DNA of 45,936 nt, from contig CAZYGI010000027.1 of NCBI GenBank assembly GCA_964647255.1, forward strand, positions 1 through 45,936, in the 5' to 3' direction. The stretch is from CAWJEL01 sp964647255 (lineage in GTDB: Bacteria; Chloroflexota; Anaerolineae; CG2-30-64-16). A program made the translations under genes and the position numbers. The notes under the pieces were generated by a model. It saw only the letters and a list, made by a program, of their open reading frames with translations. It searched no databases and was not told the DNA's origin. Below are positions 1-9,382 of this stretch, piece by piece (position 1 is the first letter of the stretch; each line of letters starts with the position of its first letter).

Positions 1-1
1 G

Positions 2-937
2 ATCCGTTTCAACCTCGACGTGGCGCGCCACATCGAGGATGTGCTGATCCTCTCCGGCGACCACATTTACAAAATGAACTATCAGCCGCTGCTGCACCTC
101 CACCGCGAGCGCGGGGCCGATGTGACTATCGCGGTGCGGTCCGTGCCAGCCTTCGAGGCGTATCGCTACGGTATGTTGACGACCGATCTCGACGGCCGCG
201 TGACGGAGTACGAGGAGAAACCGCGGCGCACCACGAGCACCTTGGCAAATATGGGGGTGTACGTTTTCCGCCGTGAGGCTTTGGTCGAGTATCTAGCCAC
301 CGGGCCCTGCAAGAAGGCGCGGGACATCGGCCGCGATGTCATTCCGGTGCTGACGCGGGCCGCCAGGGCGTATGCGTACCAGTTCCACGGCTATTGGGCC
401 GATGTGGGCACGGTGCAGGCGTATTACGAAGCCAATATGGCGCTGCTGGCCGAAACCTCAGCCCTCGATTTGTACGATCCTGAATGGCCGATCTACACGC
501 CGAGCCAGGAGCGGCCTGCGGTGCTGTTGGGCGCAGAGGCGCGGGCGCAGGGCAACCTGCTGTGCGACGGCTGCCGGATCGAGGGCGTCGTCGTCCGTTC
601 GATCATTGCACCGGGCGCAATTGTGGCCGCGGGCGCGGTGGTGCGCGATTCCATCGTCATGACCGATACGGTGGTCGAAGCGGGCGCCGAGGTGGATCGG
701 GCTATCCTGGACAAGCGGGTGAAGGTGGGCGCGGGCGCCAGGGTGGGCTGGGGTGAGGACAACACGCCCAATCAGAAGTGGCCGGAACGGCTGAACACCG
801 GCATCACGGTCGTCGGCAAGGATGCGTTCATCCCGGCCGGCTGCACCGTCGGCCGCAACGTGGTGATTCAGCCGAAGGCGGCGGAGAAGGATTTCCCGGG
901 CGGTGAGATCGCCAGCGGAGAGACCATCGGAGCCTGA
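2..937 (+). CDS. glgC: Glucose-1-phosphate adenylyltransferase, 5'-truncated by the window edge
   Basis: This enzyme makes ADP-glucose from glucose-1-phosphate and ATP for glycogen synthesis in the cytoplasm. The frame is open to the window edge (first full codon at 2), so about 311 C-terminal residues of a usual 400-430 are present. The N-terminal nucleotide-binding GGxGxRL loop is missing. Visible are the GlgC signature SGDHIYKMNY, the sugar-phosphate-binding EKP (in TEYEEKPRR), the YWADVGT segment of the catalytic domain, and a C-terminal left-handed beta-helix made of hexapeptide-like repeats (VVRDSIVM, VKVGAGARVG). A GTG at 20 is in frame but lies inside the catalytic domain and is not the start. 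A strong terminator follows the stop, so it is the last gene of its transcript. The family call is firm; allosteric type cannot be judged. Confidence 0.95.
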   Translation: MRFNLDVARHIEDVLILSGDHIYKMNYQPLLHLHRERGADVTIAVRSVPAFEAYRYGMLTTDLDGRVTEYEEKPRRTTSTLANMGVYVFRREALVEYLATGPCKKARDIGRDVIPVLTRAARAYAYQFHGYWADVGTVQAYYEANMALLAETSALDLYDPEWPIYTPSQERPAVLLGAEARAQGNLLCDGCRIEGVVVRSIIAPGAIVAAGAVVRDSIVMTDTVVEAGAEVDRAILDKRVKVGAGARVGWGEDNTPNQKWPERLNTGITVVGKDAFIPAGCTVGRNVVIQPKAAEKDFPGGEIASGETIGA

Positions 938-959
938 CCGAAGCGACACCGGTCAATTC

Positions 960-1004
960 CGGGCCTTTTGGATGGTGCAGCCGTCCAAAAGGCCCGTTTG
1001 TTTT
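960..1004 (+). terminator. Rho-independent terminator after glgC
   Basis: A perfect 13-bp stem (960-972 with 984-996) with an 11-nt loop is followed on the plus strand by TTTGTTTT (997-1004). It lies 22 bases after the glgC stop and abuts the stop of the convergent radical SAM gene. On the minus strand no T-run follows the stem, so it mainly serves glgC. Confidence 0.9.
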
Positions 1005-1953
1005 AGCTCTCCACCAGGTCAATCTGCGGCCCGTCGGCATTGGCGAGCTTGTTCTGCATCCGGCGCAGCAGGCCTTCGCCCTGCGCAAGGGCCATCTGCA
1101 CCGGGTTGGCCTTCTGATTGTACAAAATCATCCCGCGGTTGGCCGGCACGGTGCAGGTGCAGCGTTCGGCCAGGCACGGCTTGGGTTCGGTGAAGCGCCG
1201 GAAGGTGCCGTCGGTGACGTTGCCCAAGCGGTACAACGGCTGCGAGTTGTAGCAGCGCACCACCTGCCCGTCCACATTCACCCGGAAGAAGAGTTCGCCG
1301 GTGTGGCACAGCGTCCCGTACAGGTCGGCGCCCCGGATCTTGTCCGTGTTCTCGACGAACTTGTCCACGATGCCTTGTTCGATCTCGGCATTGCTGTATT
1401 TGACGAACTTGCCGTCCACTTTGAGCGCCTGGAACGCAAACCGCACCCCCGCAGCTTCCAGCTTCTCGGCGATCCCTTTCAGATCATCGAACTTCTCCTC
1501 CAGGCATACCGAGGTGACGAGGAAGACGGTTGCGGGATGCTTGATCCGGTTGAACTCCGCGGCCTTGGCAATGAATTCCTCCACGTCCTTCACTTCGGTC
1601 AGATGCAGGCTGGCGGTCAGGACGGTCAGCTTCTCGCCGGCGGTCTCCGCAAGCTGGCGGATGCGTTTCATGGGCAGCGAGAAGTTGGTCGTGATCACCA
1701 ACGTATGGCCCGCGTCAATGGCGTGCTGGACGATCTCGAAGAAACGGGGGTGGATCAGCGGCTCGCCGCCGATCAGCTTGACCGACCACTGGCCGGGCAA
1801 GGTTTCGAGCAGCTTGAACATCGCGGTTACCGTTTCATCGGAACCGTGGCGATTCGTGACGATCATGCGCGTCTTGGCGCAGCAATAGTCACAGTGGTAG
1901 TTGCACTTGGTTGTAATCTCCCATTCCAAACTCGGTTCTGGTGCTTTCGACAT
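1003..1953 (-). CDS. Radical SAM protein with SPASM-like C-terminus
   Basis: This is a 316-residue radical S-adenosylmethionine enzyme of unknown substrate. The cluster motif CNYHCDYC (Cx3Cx2C, about residues 16-23) binds the SAM [4Fe-4S] cluster. GGEP follows at about residue 62, as usual for the family. The C-terminal part carries further cysteines (LCHTGELFF, VVRCYNS, KPCLAERCTC) arranged like a SPASM or twitch auxiliary-cluster domain. The ATG at 1953 is chosen because the longer reading frame upstream is not protein-like, a purine-rich AGAGAG sits just upstream, and a good promoter lies at 2002-2030. It is transcribed alone, divergent from the DUF4349 gene. No precursor peptide gene was found beside it, so peptide maturation is only one possibility; a sugar or cofactor role is equally open. 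Confidence 0.85.
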   Translation of the reverse strand: MSKAPEPSLEWEITTKCNYHCDYCCAKTRMIVTNRHGSDETVTAMFKLLETLPGQWSVKLIGGEPLIHPRFFEIVQHAIDAGHTLVITTNFSLPMKRIRQLAETAGEKLTVLTASLHLTEVKDVEEFIAKAAEFNRIKHPATVFLVTSVCLEEKFDDLKGIAEKLEAAGVRFAFQALKVDGKFVKYSNAEIEQGIVDKFVENTDKIRGADLYGTLCHTGELFFRVNVDGQVVRCYNSQPLYRLGNVTDGTFRRFTEPKPCLAERCTCTVPANRGMILYNQKANPVQMALAQGEGLLRRMQNKLANADGPQIDLVES

Positions 1954-2001
1954 GATCTCTCTAATCCCTCTGCAGGCAGATACAAGAATTATCCGGGCGC
2001 A

Positions 2002-2030
2002 ACTATACCACTCACCCCCCTTACTCGCAA
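2002..2030 (-). promoter_or_regulatory. Promoter of the radical SAM gene
   Basis: On the minus strand TTGCGA (2025-2030) and TATAGT (2002-2007) are separated by exactly 17 bp, with TGG directly before the -10 (extended -10). The predicted start near 1995 gives a leader of about 40 nt. Confidence 0.65.
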
Positions 2031-2189
2031 AGAGGACTACCAGGTCTGTTTCAGTTTCAGGGGTCGGCACACAGGGTTTGCGTGAGCGGGCAGGGCACTG
2101 CCCTGAGCGCAACGGCATGAAGTCAAAGGGCGCGCTGCGGAGTCGAAGGATGCATCGCCAATTTCTGCTCCTAAGGTCTTGTCATGTTG

Positions 2190-2198
2190 TGGTAGAAT
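2190..2198 (+). promoter_or_regulatory. Possible extended -10 for the DUF4349 lipoprotein gene
   Basis: TGGTAGAAT fits an extended -10 (TGn before TAnnnT) about 80 nt before the start codon. No recognisable -35 lies 16-18 bp upstream, so the call is tentative. Confidence 0.35.
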
Positions 2199-2263
2199 AA
2201 GAGCAGTTCTGAACGCGTCGTTGCCCTCGCCTCACCCCGCTCAGACGCTCAGCCGAACGCAAT

Positions 2264-2273
2264 AGGAGGTGAT
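2264..2273 (+). promoter_or_regulatory. Strong ribosome binding site of the DUF4349 gene
   Basis: AGGAGGTGAT is a near-complete complement of the 16S 3' end and sits 3 bases before the ATG at 2277. It fixes that start. Confidence 0.85.
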
Positions 2274-2276
2274 GAG

Positions 2277-3221
2277 ATGTCCCGTTTCAAGGCTCTGTTC
2301 TGCCTCGGCGTACTCCTCGTCTTGGCGGCAGCCTGTGGGGCTGCGCCACGGCCCTACCCCGCTGCGGCGCCCACTGCGGCTCCTGCTGTTGCCGAGAAGG
2401 TCGTTGAGAAGGTTGTGGAGGCCCCTGCGCCCGCGGCGAAGGCCTCTGAGTCCGGACAAGCGCAGGCCGCAGCGCAGGCTGCCGGGATCAGCGACGTCCG
2501 CATTTCGCCCTATCAGACCGGCCGGCTGATCCTCAAGGACGGCCAGATGGACCTGGTGGTGGAGGACACAGATCGCGCGATTGATCAGATCACCCAAATC
2601 GCAGTGGACTCCGGCGGATACGTCCTCAGCTCCGAGTCCAAGCTGCGGGACAACTACAAGCTGGCTACGCTCAAGCTGGGAGTGCCGTCGGAACGGTTTG
2701 AGGACGTGCAGCGCCGGATTCGCACCCTGGCGGTGCGGGTGGTGAACGAGACCGCCTCCGGTCAGGATGTCAGCGACGAGTATGTTGACCTGGAATCGAG
2801 GCTGTCCAACCTGGAGGCCACCGCGGCACGGATTCGCGAGTTCCTGGCGCAGGCCAAGACGGTTGAAGAGGCGCTCAAGGTCAACGCCGAGCTGTCCAAG
2901 GTCGAGGATGAGATCGAGAAGATCAAGGGCCGGATGAACTACTTGAAAGATCGGGCCGCTTACTCCACCCTGACCATCGGCCTGGAACCGGTGCGGCCCA
3001 CCCCGACGCCGACGCCCACGGCCACGCCAACGCCCACACCCACACCGGCTGCCTGGCGGCCGGGTGAGACGTTCAAGTCGGCAACGGAGGTTCTGGGCAG
3101 CGCGGCTCGCGGCCTGGTGGACGTGCTGATCTGGCTGGCCGTGGTCGTATTGCCGTTCCTGGTGGCGAGCGGATTGATCGTCTGGTTGGTCGCGTGGCTG
3201 ATTCGGCGCCGGAAGAAGTGA
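2277..3221 (+). CDS. DUF4349 domain lipoprotein with C-terminal membrane anchor
   Basis: The 314-residue protein begins with a lipoprotein signal peptide ending in a lipobox (LAAAC, Cys about residue 20). A low-complexity Ala/Pro/Val stretch follows, then a DUF4349 domain (about residues 80-235) that starts near RLILKDGQMDLVVEDTDRA and ends in a coiled-coil-like, charged segment (LSKVEDEIEKIKGRMNYLKDR). A Thr-Pro linker (about 243-260) leads to one transmembrane helix (about 285-308) and a basic RRRKK tail, so the folded domain should lie outside the membrane. DUF4349 proteins have no firmly assigned function. The start is fixed by a strong RBS. A terminator follows the stop, so the gene is monocistronic. 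Confidence 0.85.
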   Translation: MSRFKALFCLGVLLVLAAACGAAPRPYPAAAPTAAPAVAEKVVEKVVEAPAPAAKASESGQAQAAAQAAGISDVRISPYQTGRLILKDGQMDLVVEDTDRAIDQITQIAVDSGGYVLSSESKLRDNYKLATLKLGVPSERFEDVQRRIRTLAVRVVNETASGQDVSDEYVDLESRLSNLEATAARIREFLAQAKTVEEALKVNAELSKVEDEIEKIKGRMNYLKDRAAYSTLTIGLEPVRPTPTPTPTATPTPTPTPAAWRPGETFKSATEVLGSAARGLVDVLIWLAVVVLPFLVASGLIVWLVAWLIRRRKK

Positions 3222-3230
3222 TCGGCACGT

Positions 3231-3270
3231 CGCCCTGCGAGGCGCCTTTGTCCTCGCAGGGCGTTTCCCC
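3231..3270 (+). terminator. Terminator after the DUF4349 gene
   Basis: A perfect 12-bp GC-rich stem (3231-3242 with 3252-3263) encloses a 9-nt loop and is followed by a short TTTCC run. It lies 9 bases after the stop. The weak T-tract lowers certainty about intrinsic termination. Confidence 0.7.
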
Positions 3271-3340
3271 CAATTCCTCTGCCGCAAACCCGTTGAAGCT
3301 CGGTCCATGCAACCAAATCGCGCCCCGGAGCGTCTCATTT

Positions 3341-3370
3341 TTGCCTGCCGGGGCAATTATCATTTATCAT
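3341..3370 (+). promoter_or_regulatory. Possible promoter of the class A PBP gene
   Basis: TTGCCT (3341-3346) and TATCAT (3365-3370) are spaced 18 bp, 31 nt before the start at 3402. The -10 is imperfect and no TGn precedes it, so this is weaker than the other promoters in the window. Confidence 0.4.
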
Positions 3371-3401
3371 CCGGCCAACTCTGGTGATAGGATTCATTCG
3401 T

Positions 3402-6400
3402 ATGACGAATAACGCAACCCAGGGGTGGGGCAGCCAGCCGGCCTCGCCTTCACCGTCTGACGCGGGCCAGCGCCCGACGGCGCAACCGGTCTGGCCACCA
3501 GCGGACGACCAGCGCGTCTCGTCGCCGGGTGCTTCTGTAGCGCAAGAGCGCAATTTGCACGCCGCGCCGGCCCAAATGCCGCGGCCGGCCTGGCCGCAAC
3601 CTCAACAGCCTCCCGCCCGGCGGTCAGAACCGGCCGCCAACCGGCGCCAGCCGCCGCCGACCCGGCAGCGCGCCGGTTGCGGCGCCGCGCTGGTCGCACT
3701 GGGCATCGTCGCACTCGTGGTGCTGGGCGTGGGCATCGGCCTGATCGGCTATGCCAGCGTGGCGCGGGGCCTCCCGCTGCCCGATGAGCTGCAGGCGCGG
3801 GCCAGCCACTTCGCTTCCACGCTGATCTATGACCGCAATGGGGCCGTGTTGAGTGAGGTCGGCGATCCCAACTTCGGCCGGCGCACCGCGGTGCCGCTCG
3901 GCGAGATTTCGCAATACCTGGTGGATGCGACGATCTCGACCGAGGACCCGAACTTCTGGAAGCACCCGGGCGTGGATCCGGTGGGCTTGATGCGCGCGGT
4001 CTACTATGCCGTCAAGGAGCGCAGCCTTTCTGGGCCGGGCGGCAGCACCATTACGCAGCAGCTTGTCAAGCTCACTTACTTGTCGTCCGAAAAAACGATC
4101 ACGCGCAAGGTCAAGGAGGCGATCCTGGCCGCAGAAATCACGCGGCGCTATCCCAGGGAGACGATCCTCCAGATTTACCTGAACGAGCTCAACTACGGCA
4201 ACCTGGCCTACGGCATCCAGGCCGCGGCCGAGACGTATTTCGGCAAATCGGCCCAGGATCTGACGCTGGCGCAGGCGGCGATGCTGGCCGGATTGCCACA
4301 GGCGCCGGCGTACTATGATCCCTACACCAAGCTGAAGGATGCCGATGGCCAGCCGGGCGCGGTGAAGCGCCGGCAGGGCGAGGTGCTCCGCCTGATGGTC
4401 GAGCACGGCTATATCACGCCCGCGCAAGCCGATGCGGCGTGGGCCGAGCCGCTGGATCTGCAGCCGCTCACCCAGGTTTACGATTCCAAATACCCGCACT
4501 TCATCCAGTACGCGCGGGAACAGGTGGAAGGCAGCCTCGGCCCTGAGCTGGCAGCGAAGGGCGGGCTGCGGATCTACACGACCCTGAACTCGCAGATTCA
4601 GGATATCGCGCAAGATGAGGTGCAGAAGCAGACCGCCGCGCTGGCGAAGCAAGGCGGTCATAACGGCGCGGCGGTGGTGATTGCCCCGGGGACGGGCGAA
4701 GTGCTGGCGCTGGTGGGCAGCGCTGGCTTCAGCAACGAAGCGATCAGCGGCCAGATTGACATGGCGCGTTCCCCGCGGCAGCCTGGCTCGTCCATCAAGC
4801 CGTTCACCTACCTGGCCGCCTTTGAAATGCCCGCAGCGGTGAGCACCAAGGCCGCAGACATCCGGGCCGCACAGGCCGGCGGCAAGTCCCAGATCAGTGC
4901 CATCGAGCCGCCGGGCTACTGGACGCCCGCAACGGCGATCATGGACATCCGCACCGAGTTCCCCGACGGCGAGGGTCGGCCGCCTTACGTCCCGGTCAAC
5001 TACGACGGCCAGGAGCACGGCCTGGTGAGTGTGCGCACGGCACTGGCGAACTCCTACAACATCCCCGCGGTGAAGGCGCTGGAGCATGTCGGCATCGGCC
5101 GGCTGCGGGACGTGGCAAACCGTGCGGGCATCACCACCCTGACCCGCAACGATTACGGCCTGTCGTTGACCCTCGGCGGTGGCGAGGTGACGCTGCTGGA
5201 GATGACCGCCGCGTATGCCACCCTGGCGAACGGCGGCACACGGGCGCCCGTCAGCCCCATCGCATGTGTACTGGATGCCGAAGGGAAGCTGATCTGGCAG
5301 GGGACGGCGTCCGGCGCAGTCGCGGCCTGCGCCGCGGCGCCTCGTGCCGCGGCGGTCGCGGTGACGCCGGCCCCGGCGGAGCGCGTCTTTGATCCGGCGC
5401 ACGTCTACTTGATCACTTCGATCCTGGCCGATGCCGAGGCGCGCAAGCCGATGTTCGGCGGTGTGGCGAACCTGATGAGCTTACCCGGCCGCCAGGCGGC
5501 GATCAAGACCGGCACCACCAACGATTATCATGACGCCTGGGCGATGGGGTACACGCCGAACCTGGCGGTGGGCGTGTGGGTGGGCAACGCCGACTACAGT
5601 CCGATGCAGAAGGTCGCCGGCTCGGTGGGCGCGGTGCCCATCTGGCACAACGTCATGGCGCGTGCGCTGGCGGATCAGCCCGTCCTGCAGTTCATGCCGC
5701 CGGCCGGGGTCAGCAGCGCGACGGTGTGCGCGGAGAGCGGCGCCTTCCCCAGCGAGGTATGTCCGGCTCAGCGTCAGGATGTCTTTGCGGCAGACCGCGG
5801 TCCGCTGCCCGCAGCGTACGACATCTGGCAGCGCGTCCGGGTGGATAAGGCCACCGGCCAGCTCGCCACCGAGTTCACCCCCGCCGACCGCATTGAAGAA
5901 CGCGTCGTCGCGCTTTTCCCGGAACGCTATCGCGAATGGGCCGCGGCGCACGGCTATCCCGTGCTCAACGCGGCCTCCACCTATGCCTTCCAGCCGGAGC
6001 TGGCGTTGTCTGCCCCGGTGGATGGCAGTGAAGTGGCGGATATCGTGCCGGTGGCGGGCCGGATCCATATCCCGGAGCCGCTGGTGTGGCGCTTGGAGTA
6101 TGGTGTGGGTCCGAATCCGCAAGGGTGGGGCGTCGTGCTTGGCCCGCTGCCCGCCGATCCGGCTGAGGTGGCCGAGCGTGAGCGGGACGGCGCGTTGGGC
6201 GATTGGGATATCGCCGCGGCCGCGGCGCAACATGGCGTGCGGGATTTCTCGCTGCGCCTGACAGCGTACGACCCCGCGAACATGGACTATCCGGTCGCGG
6301 TCTCCAGTCCGGTCTACGTGGTGCTGGCGGCGCCGACCGAGACGCCCAGCCCCACGCCATCGCCTGTGGAGACGCTGACCGCCACACCGACGGTTGAGCT

Positions 6401-6854
6401 GACCCCGACGCCGCTCGCCATGCCGGGCGCGGGCACGGCAACGCCTGAATCAACGCTCGCGCCGGCGACAGCCACACCTGAAGCGACGCCTCCGCCGGCC
6501 GACACCCCGGCGCCGACGGCCACGCCGACGCCAGCCGCAGTGCCGGTGGCGCCGACCGTCGTCATTTCGGCGCCCCAGGATGGCGCCACGGTGACCGGTC
6601 AGGTAGAAATCTTGGGCACGGCCCAAGGCGCGGGTTTTCTCGGCTATCTGGTGGAGTATGCCGCGGGCGAGCAGCCGGCGGAACCGGACTGGCAGCCGGT
6701 CGCGCTGCCTGCCACGCAGCCGGTGTCAAACGGCCGGCTGGCTGTTTGGCAGACGGATGCCTTGCAGCCGGGGACCTATTCTCTGCGGTTGAGGATGCTC
6801 GACACCAGCGGGGGCGTGCACGTAGCTCAGATTCGGGTCGCGCTGGCGCGTTAA
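3402..6854 (+). CDS. Class A penicillin-binding protein (GT51 transglycosylase + transpeptidase)
   Basis: A bifunctional peptidoglycan synthase of 1150 residues: it polymerises lipid II and crosslinks stem peptides outside the membrane. After a Pro/Gln-rich cytoplasmic tail (1-95) comes one transmembrane helix (about 100-122), then the GT51 domain with catalytic Glu181 in TEDPNFWKHPG and the GGSTITQQLVK and EILQIYLNELNYG-type motifs. The transpeptidase follows with SxxK at Ser463-Lys466 (PGSSIKP), SYN at about 551 and KTGT at 702-705. Beyond about 830 are an Ig-like segment, a long Thr-Pro linker (about 985-1045) and a second Ig-like domain (PTVVISAPQDGATV) to the end. The ATG at 3402 is preferred over the GTG at 3384 because AGGA lies 9 nt upstream of it. 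Convergent with a cell-wall peptidase gene. Confidence 0.95.
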   Translation: MTNNATQGWGSQPASPSPSDAGQRPTAQPVWPPADDQRVSSPGASVAQERNLHAAPAQMPRPAWPQPQQPPARRSEPAANRRQPPPTRQRAGCGAALVALGIVALVVLGVGIGLIGYASVARGLPLPDELQARASHFASTLIYDRNGAVLSEVGDPNFGRRTAVPLGEISQYLVDATISTEDPNFWKHPGVDPVGLMRAVYYAVKERSLSGPGGSTITQQLVKLTYLSSEKTITRKVKEAILAAEITRRYPRETILQIYLNELNYGNLAYGIQAAAETYFGKSAQDLTLAQAAMLAGLPQAPAYYDPYTKLKDADGQPGAVKRRQGEVLRLMVEHGYITPAQADAAWAEPLDLQPLTQVYDSKYPHFIQYAREQVEGSLGPELAAKGGLRIYTTLNSQIQDIAQDEVQKQTAALAKQGGHNGAAVVIAPGTGEVLALVGSAGFSNEAISGQIDMARSPRQPGSSIKPFTYLAAFEMPAAVSTKAADIRAAQAGGKSQISAIEPPGYWTPATAIMDIRTEFPDGEGRPPYVPVNYDGQEHGLVSVRTALANSYNIPAVKALEHVGIGRLRDVANRAGITTLTRNDYGLSLTLGGGEVTLLEMTAAYATLANGGTRAPVSPIACVLDAEGKLIWQGTASGAVAACAAAPRAAAVAVTPAPAERVFDPAHVYLITSILADAEARKPMFGGVANLMSLPGRQAAIKTGTTNDYHDAWAMGYTPNLAVGVWVGNADYSPMQKVAGSVGAVPIWHNVMARALADQPVLQFMPPAGVSSATVCAESGAFPSEVCPAQRQDVFAADRGPLPAAYDIWQRVRVDKATGQLATEFTPADRIEERVVALFPERYREWAAAHGYPVLNAASTYAFQPELALSAPVDGSEVADIVPVAGRIHIPEPLVWRLEYGVGPNPQGWGVVLGPLPADPAEVAERERDGALGDWDIAAAAAQHGVRDFSLRLTAYDPANMDYPVAVSSPVYVVLAAPTETPSPTPSPVETLTATPTVELTPTPLAMPGAGTATPESTLAPATATPEATPPPADTPAPTATPTPAAVPVAPTVVISAPQDGATVTGQVEILGTAQGAGFLGYLVEYAAGEQPAEPDWQPVALPATQPVSNGRLAVWQTDALQPGTYSLRLRMLDTSGGVHVAQIRVALAR

Positions 6855-6857
6855 ACA

Positions 6858-6913
6858 GCCATTGGCACGTCAGAACGTTGACCTGGCGTTCAACGTTCTG
6901 ACGTGCCAATGGC
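6858..6913. terminator. Perfect 23-bp palindromic stem-loop between convergent PBP and M23 genes
   Basis: The arms 6858-6880 and 6891-6913 are perfect reverse complements over 23 bp with a 10-nt loop. It sits 3 bp after the PBP stop and 7 bp from the M23 stop, so it is placed as a bidirectional terminator. There is no T-run on either side. The arms contain units (ACGTCAGA, ACGTTGAC / ACGTTCTG, ACGTGCCA) like those of the octamer arrays elsewhere in the window. Confidence 0.7.
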
Positions 6914-6920
6914 TCGCAGC

Positions 6921-8009
6921 CTAACGCAGGAAGCTTAGCGGGTTGAGGCGGACGCCGCCTTTTCGGATCTCGAAGTGCAGATGTGGACCGGTCGAGTTGC
7001 CGGTGCTGCCCATGTTCCCGATCACGGCGCCCTGGCCGACGATGTCGCCGGCCTTGACAAATATCTTGCTCAGGTGGCCGTACAGGGTTTGGTAGCCGTT
7101 GCCGTGGTCAACCACGATATAGTTGCCGTAGCCATCGTTGCTCCAGCCGGCAACCACCACGAAGCCGTTGTCGGCCGCCTTTACCGGGGTGCCGATGGCT
7201 CTGGCGATGTCAACCGCCTGATGGAAGCGCTGGTAGCCCTGGGTGACGTAACCCGCGGTCGGCCACACGAAACGCCCGGTGCCGCGGCGGACGCCGGCTG
7301 GCGCTGCACCGGAATAGACCTGCACCTGGCGGATCGGGATTTCTTTCACCCCGCCGGGCACGATGAGCTTTTGGCCGACGGCGACCTGTGGGTTGTTGGC
7401 GTCCAGGCGGTTCCACGCAAAATTGATGATCGCGCCAGCGGTGACCTTGTACTTCTTGGCGACCTTATCCAGCGTGTCCCCTTTTGCCACCGTGTGCAGA
7501 ATCCCGTTCACCGGCAGGATGGTCAACTGCTGGCCCATGCGCAGCAGATCGGGGTTATTCTCCAGCCCGTTGGCGAACATGATGGTTTCCGCTGACAGCT
7601 TGTATTTGGTCGCAATGCCGTAAAGCGTATCGCCGCTTTGCACGGTGTGAGTGATGATGTCAAGACGGGCGCGTTCCGGGATCAGGGTGAGGGGAACGGC
7701 GGCGCGCACCAGGGCGAAATTTTCTTCCGCGACGTTGCTGGCCGGCTCGGTCGCGACGATTTCCTCCGTGCCGCTTTCCGTGACGACCGCAGCGGGGATC
7801 TCGAGCTGGGGCAGCTCCTGCCGGCTGATCCACAGCACCACGATTGCGATGACGATGATCGCCAGGTGCGATGCCATGCGTATCAGCGATGTGGTGCCCT
7901 CCGGCCCGCGTTGGCCGGCGAGAGCTGTGACTGCGTGCCAAAGCTGATAGCCGGGTCCCCATTCGCTCGGCGGGATAGATTGTGGGTCTGGTCCTATGTC
8001 ATCGCGCAT
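6921..8009 (-). CDS. Membrane-anchored LysM/M23 peptidase (LytM-type)
   Basis: A 362-residue cell-wall endopeptidase candidate. A cytoplasmic N-terminus is followed by one transmembrane helix (about 46-62), two LysM peptidoglycan-binding domains (about 119-165, HTVQSGDTLYGIATKYK; about 171-217, HTVAKGDTLDKVAKKYK), then an M23 domain (about 245-362). Zinc ligands are present: HxxxD at H263-D267 (HQAVD) and HxH at H343-H345 (GPHLHFE), so an active enzyme is likely rather than a degenerate EnvC-type activator. It has its own promoter at 8063-8091 and ends at the shared palindrome opposite the PBP gene. Confidence 0.93.
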   Translation of the reverse strand: MRDDIGPDPQSIPPSEWGPGYQLWHAVTALAGQRGPEGTTSLIRMASHLAIIVIAIVVLWISRQELPQLEIPAAVVTESGTEEIVATEPASNVAEENFALVRAAVPLTLIPERARLDIITHTVQSGDTLYGIATKYKLSAETIMFANGLENNPDLLRMGQQLTILPVNGILHTVAKGDTLDKVAKKYKVTAGAIINFAWNRLDANNPQVAVGQKLIVPGGVKEIPIRQVQVYSGAAPAGVRRGTGRFVWPTAGYVTQGYQRFHQAVDIARAIGTPVKAADNGFVVVAGWSNDGYGNYIVVDHGNGYQTLYGHLSKIFVKAGDIVGQGAVIGNMGSTGNSTGPHLHFEIRKGGVRLNPLSFLR

Positions 8010-8062
8010 TGGCGCGTGCCTCTTCCCGGGAAATCAAAAAGCTGGAACTCGGTGCGGCGGCC

Positions 8063-8091
8063 AGTATATCACAACGCTAACTGGCTGCCAA
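8063..8091 (-). promoter_or_regulatory. Promoter of the M23 peptidase gene
   Basis: Minus-strand TTGGCA (8086-8091), a 17-bp spacer ending in TGA, then TATACT (8063-8068): a near-consensus extended -10 promoter. Predicted start near 8056, leader about 47 nt. Confidence 0.8.
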
Positions 8092-8125
8092 CAACCGGAT
8101 CCCAGCTTCGCTCTATTCGTCGCAA

Positions 8126-9382
<1,257 letters not shown>

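Larger units (their letters stand above)
1954..2276. other. Divergent intergenic region (323 bp) with promoters and a dispersed element
   Basis: No gene is supported here. It holds the minus-strand promoter at 2002-2030, an odd-centred palindrome CAGGGCACTGCCCTG (about 2091-2105), a degenerate copy of a dispersed element (about 2103-2156: CTGAGCGC ... AGTCGAAGGAT), and a possible plus-strand extended -10, TGGTAGAAT at 2190-2198, for the lipoprotein gene. The last has no good -35. Confidence 0.55.

Noticed and set aside
3624..5402. A 592-codon open frame on the minus strand across the PBP gene
   Set aside because: Its product is Arg/His/Gly-rich with no domain, and it lies fully opposite conserved PBP motifs; typical high-GC shadow frame.
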